This document shows, one piece after another, positions 55,401-61,400 of a DNA stretch of 64,000 nt; the stretch's first letter is position 1, and every line of letters starts with the position of its first letter. Both the position numbers and the translations under genes were made by a program. Source of the DNA: Siphonodentalium dalli (lineage: Eukaryota; Mollusca; Scaphopoda; Gadilida; Siphonodentaliidae). Under the pieces are notes generated by a model. That model was not told the origin of the DNA. It saw nothing but the letters and a program-made list of their open reading frames with translations, and ran no database searches. Location: positions 52,219,349-52,283,348 of the forward strand of contig CP136062.1 in NCBI GenBank assembly GCA_032622095.1, given 5' to 3'.

Positions 55401-58400
55401 TGTGATGCACAAATACACCCTTTGGCACTGAACAAAACAAAGTTTGCTGAACTTGCTGAATGACTCGACAATAAGTATTTGGTATAGAGAAGGTTAACAG
55501 AATAAGACATGAATTTATAGATATATATAAATTTTTATAACAAACAGTAATATTGATCAAACATAGTTGAATATATCGGCACATTTTACATAGAACCACT
55601 TCTTGAATGCCTTGGGAGTTTAACCATGAGATCACACATGTATGTATTACAGCGTTATATCGATTACAATATTACATCAATTACAGTGTTTACCTAGATA
55701 GTACATGTAAGGCAGATAGACTTTGTTCTTATTTTCATTATTAACCCTTTACCCAACAGAACGGCCCTGTGCCAATGCATTCTCTTATATATGCGAGTCG
55801 ACCATAGGTCGCCTCGCTTATATACGAGAATGCATTGGCTTAACACATTAAAAATTATAAAATTGTTAAAGAATGTAAGAAAAAATGGTAAAAAAGATTT
55901 TTTTTAGGCCAATGCATTCTCTTATATATGCGAGGCGACCTATGGTCGACTCGCATATATAAGAGAATGCATTGGCACAGGGCATAACTGTAACTATCAC
56001 AATGTGGTCAAGGAGCCGGTTCCAATGATATCCATATTTGTATGGTTCTATTGAGACAGACCGAAGATATTTTAGGCTGTTGAAGCTTTATTTGGCCGGT
56101 TTTGGCCGGTTTGTTGGGTAAAGGGTTAATATATCTCCAATAACAAGAATTCCCATATCGAAACCATTATTGATGTAAACATTACTGTTACAGTGGAATT
56201 ATAAAAGTCCAATAAGACACCAAAGTTTTATAAACAGTAAACATTGTAAAAGTTCAAAGCATTGAAAAATATTCTGAAAATCATATTCAGATAAAATATT
56301 TGAACTTACTACTATATTAGCGATAAGAGATTAATATTATTCACCATAAGGTGTCTGGGCTGTTCGTGCCCTCTGGATATAATGAGATTAATATTATTCA
56401 CCATTAGATGTCTGACCTGTTCGTGCCCTCTGGATATAATGTCCTTAGTAGGAACATCCAGTTATATTCTGTGTTTCGCCGGTGTCGACTGTTGTTCTCG
56501 ATATAATGGGTCAGTATCTGAGACTTGTATGACATGGTATGAGAGGTCACAGATGTTGTCTTCGCCTTCATTTATGGTGGCTTTGTATTATCGTAGCCTA
56601 ATTTGTGTTGGGGGGGGGGGCATATTGACCATGTGGAAGTTTATCATGTGTCAGGGCAGGAACGGTTAGTCATAATTTTTTGGCATTCCTAAACTCGGAC
56701 TCAAGTGTAACTGAGTTTGCTTGGGTTAAGTTAAGTTCTTCAGGTGACAATTCACCTGAAGAGCTTAATCCAAGTTAAATCAGTTACAATGTATTTTAAT
56801 ACAAAAGTCGGGATTTTTTTTACCCTGTGCCAATGCATTCTCTTATATATGCGAGTCGACCATAGGTCGCCTCGCATATATAAGAGAATGCATTGGCCTA
56901 ACAATTTTTTACAATTTTTTACAATTTGTTCTTGTATTCTTTAACAATTTTATAATTTCACCCATACAGAGCCCCAGACAAACATGAGCAGACGGCACTC
57001 TTCTATATGCTTCTATATATGTGTGGGGCTCCCTGCAGGGTAATGGATGTTTTTTTATTTTATGTCCTAAAAATTGTAAGAAACATTTATTTAAAAAACA
57101 TGATAAAAATTGTTAGGCCAATGCATTCTCTTATATATGCGAGGCGACATATGGTCGACTCGCATATATAAGAGAATGCATTGGCACAGGGTAAAAAAAT
57201 CAATACCAATTACCTAAGTTATCATTCTTAACAAGCGATTTACTTACGACAATTCATACCAACTTACACTTTACTAAGACAGTTAGGCTTCCCTTGCTAA
57301 AATATTATCTCTTCTATATTAGCGATGTTTGTTGACAAATAACTGTAACAGTTTTGTCTACATAACAGTGGTTTCAACTTGCAGAACTTAATTATTTGAG
57401 AACTATCAATAATTAATTTAAGAGCAATGTTTATCTATTTTTCACTTTCATTTTCTGTCATCTGCTTATATTTCCTGAGCACCCCTCCAAATGAATAATA
57501 GACCATTCCAATGTTTAGTTTTATGACTGAGTGGGAGCATCCATTTAGAATTAAAAACACATATATTCGTTCTTCATCATTAACCCTTTCTATAAAAAAG
57601 TGGATTCTCCCATTCAGTTATAAAAGAAAACATTGGAACAGTCTATTATTAATTTGGAGGGGTGTTCAGGTAATAAAAACAGATGACAGGCAGAAATTAT
57701 CTGAACATTTCCTAAAGGATCTACTTGTCAATGATTATTTAGTACAGAAAGGGTTAAAATTATTCTATATATCATTAATTGAGAAGGCAAGTATCATAAT
57801 TATTTATAATCATGTCAGTGTGGAATGTGTGTTTCTTTACCGATAGTCTATGTTATTAGCATGTCTACCAGTTGAACATGTCTGTAATATTTGTTTTTGT
57901 GTGTTTCTTTACAGATATTCTGTGCCGTCAGCGTGTGTACCAATGGAACATGTGAAGAAACAAGAGGAGATCTAACAATGAGTGACAGTTATACAGCAGA
58001 AATCAAGGTTACTAATTACATTTTTTTCATTAATAACTTATTTACTTTTATCAGATTATGGGATAAAAAATAGGCAGTTGAAGTTTATCAAATAAGTCTG
58101 AACTCATAGAGTGGAAAAAGTTTGTCAAATTATGCCGCAATTTTGAAGGCGGTTGAAGTTCATTGAAATAAGTCGGAATTCTTAGAAAGCAATAATTATA
58201 CCACCCGTAATGAAGTTATGGTTTGGGGGGGGGGGGGGGGGGGGGGGGTTACTGGAATCAGTATGGGCATCCATCTGTCCGTTGGGGCATCCATCCATTA
58301 GATTCCCAGAGGATCAATTTGTGGGCACTAGCCTTTGTGCAGAGCAGCATCACGAAATTCACCCTCTGGGGACCTCATTCTGCAAATATCCAGCACCATA

Positions 58401-61400
58401 TTTAGAGGCCTCGTTTAGACATTTGTGTCTGTCATTTGCAGAATGAGGTCCCCAGAGGGTGAATTAATGATCCTATCATGCATAGCGGGCTAGCATCACT
58501 AAATTCACCCTCTGGGGACCTCATTCTGCTTAGTCCTAATCTTCTCTGGAAAGTTTCTTTATTATCAAATTTCTATAGAAACTTCATCACGTCAATTCTA
58601 GTTCTTTTCTTAATTTAGTTTCTCTATATTCCCAAATTTGCAGACGACACATTGCATAATCGAGGTTCCTGATGCGTGTACATCACTATATTCAGCATTT
58701 GGGAACTTCAAGCAGTTGAGGCAATTCAGAATGAGGTCCCTGGAGGGTGAGTTTGGTGATGCTAGCCTGCTATATGGGATAGCGTCACTAAATCACCCTC
58801 TGGGGACCTCATTCTGCAAATAACGGGTACATGTACCATATTTCTAGGCCTGGTATAGACAGTTTGCTTGAAATTAATTTTTATTGAAGATCTGTTATAC
58901 AAACTAAGAAAGTTTGATATATCAATCTATTAATATCAAGTGAACTGGAGTGTTAATGATCGCTTTAATTTCAGATTGACGTACCTAGCTCATTGACACT
59001 GAACGAAGGTGAGGAGGGTATCTTGGGTAATGTCTCAGCCACTGCACCACCGTACATGCTGTGCAGAAATAAAATTAACAATTCACAAGGTTGTAAAATA
59101 AAGTTACAAGTTCTATCAACGGCTGATGACATCAAGTGCCCGTCAGGTACAAACATCTCACAGGTCGTGACTGGCGTGATTAAAATCGCTGATGGTGTGA
59201 AGACAACATCCTGTGGGCTTGTGTTTACAAATGAAGATTGGAATCAGAAATATCAGATACCTGTTAGAGCAGTGATGGACAATAAGGTTGACGGTGATCA
59301 CACCTCAAGTTTGACGGTATCGGCTGAATATACTGATGAAGTGGATCCAGGAAAAACAGAAGAAATGGCAACTGTATCCGTGAGTTTATTTTACCCTTTC
59401 ATTTAACCACTTCATGAGATTCATGACGGGAGCTGCGCTGGTGCCACATTAAAGATCCTGTGCCAGTACATTCTCTTATATTTGCTGGTCTCCCATAGGG
59501 GATAAGCGCTATATAAAAAATATTATTAATTATCATGAAAATCATGGCTGCAGGCAGCCATTTTGGATTTTACTCTTAGCTCCTTTGGTGCACCACATCC
59601 TTCAATTTTCCGAATTTCTTTGAAAATATTGCATTTTACTCTTTGCAAGACTGTTTCATTCGGCACACCCTACAGGCCACATCCCTCATCTGATCATCAC
59701 ATAAATTTTCAAATTGGAATCCATCAGCACACCCTACAGCACCAGTTATTGGAGAATTATTTTGAAAATTAATAGGCATGTTTAGGAACACCTCCAAATG
59801 ACAGCTATTAAATTTGAATGATTTCGATGAAAAACAAGGCTGCAGGCAGCCATCTTGTATTTTACTCTTTGCATGACTAAATCCTTTGGCACACTCTGCT
59901 GACCACATCCGTTATCCGATACTCAACAAACTTCATACGGATCTTCTGGGAGACCACTAAATGGGATAAATTTCTGCATTTCGTTTTGCAGGTGACCGCT
60001 GTTGACATGGACAAGAGAGCATTGTGTATCTCAGTCAATGATCCTCATCTCTTAACTTTTGATGGAAGGTTAGTAAATCTTATTACTAGTAGGGAGGATT
60101 AGGTACAGTAATGCCCTAAGTAATCGTCTCCTTAACCACAGCAGAATTATGGATAACTTTTCAGGATTTAGTCGGAAATATGGCTTGTTGCCATTCATCG
60201 GAAAGCTCTCACTGAGAGCTTTCCGATGAATGGCAACAAGCCACATTTCCGACTAAATCCTGAAAAGTTACCCATAATTGTGCTGTGGTTAAGGAGTCGA
60301 TTAATTAGAGCTTTACTGTAGAAAACTTCTAATTTCACCTGTCAAGAAATATGAGACCATACTATTTGTCACAGTGTGGTGGAAGATTGTGGCCAATCAT
60401 AGAACAACTATAATGAAAGAGACAACTTAATTGTCCTTCTTGTTCAGGCCAAGTGGTATAAGTCTGTGAAGGCTGTAGATCCATTTAAAATCTCTGAGTC
60501 CGGCCTGTGGCTCTTGGTCTTTGATACATTGCTCCAGAAAGGTTGCCTGGTGGCTACTCTTTTGTCATTTTAATGGAGATTATGGATGGTGTGGTATAAG
60601 GCTATAACCTCACTGATAGATACAGTAATGCTCTAAGTAATCGACTTCTTAACCACAGCAGAATTATGGGTAAGTTTTCAGGATTTAGTCGGAAATATGG
60701 CTTGTTGCCATTCATCGGAAAGCTCTCCCCGAGAGCTTTCCGATGAATGGCAACAAGCCATATTTCCGACTAAATCCTGAAAACTTACCCATAATTCTGC
60801 TGTGGTTAAGAAGTCGATTACTTAGAGCATTACTGTATGTCCTGGTTGGTGTCTCCTTCATTGTTTATTCTGTTGCGCTTGGCAGCAGGTCCTCTGTTTT
60901 GAAGGCTAACTACATTGGAGTGTGGGGCCTCTCAACAGTGCAGTATATGGTAAGCCTATACATGTTATGGCAAGATTGTTTATAGCCATGATAAAACAAC
61001 CCGGTTGGAGAAAACCAGTAAGCACAAGCCTGAGTTTAGTGTGCCTGTCATTTGCAGAATGAGGTTCCCAGAGGGTGAATTTAGTGATGCTATTTGCATT
61101 GAGTACTAGCATCACCAATTCATCCTCTGGGGACCTCATTATGTTTAGGCCTCATCTGCTGTGGGAGACATTGACTCAGATTAAAATTTCCAATTTGGTG
61201 AATATTGTGATGTACACCCATTGGGGACCTCAATTATGCAATGTGTCGTCTGCCAATTTGGGATATAGAGAAACTAAACTAAAAAAGAAATAGAATCTAT
61301 GTGAAGAATTTCCTATAAAAATTTGATAATAAACTTTCCAGAGAAGATGAGCTCGAAGCAGAATGAGGTCCCCAGAGGGTGAATTTAGTGATGATAGCCG

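Noticed and set aside
60743-60985. 80-codon frame ending in a hydrophobic stretch
   Set aside because: It begins inside the right arm of palindrome E13 and has no splice sites in phase with exon 24 or 25.
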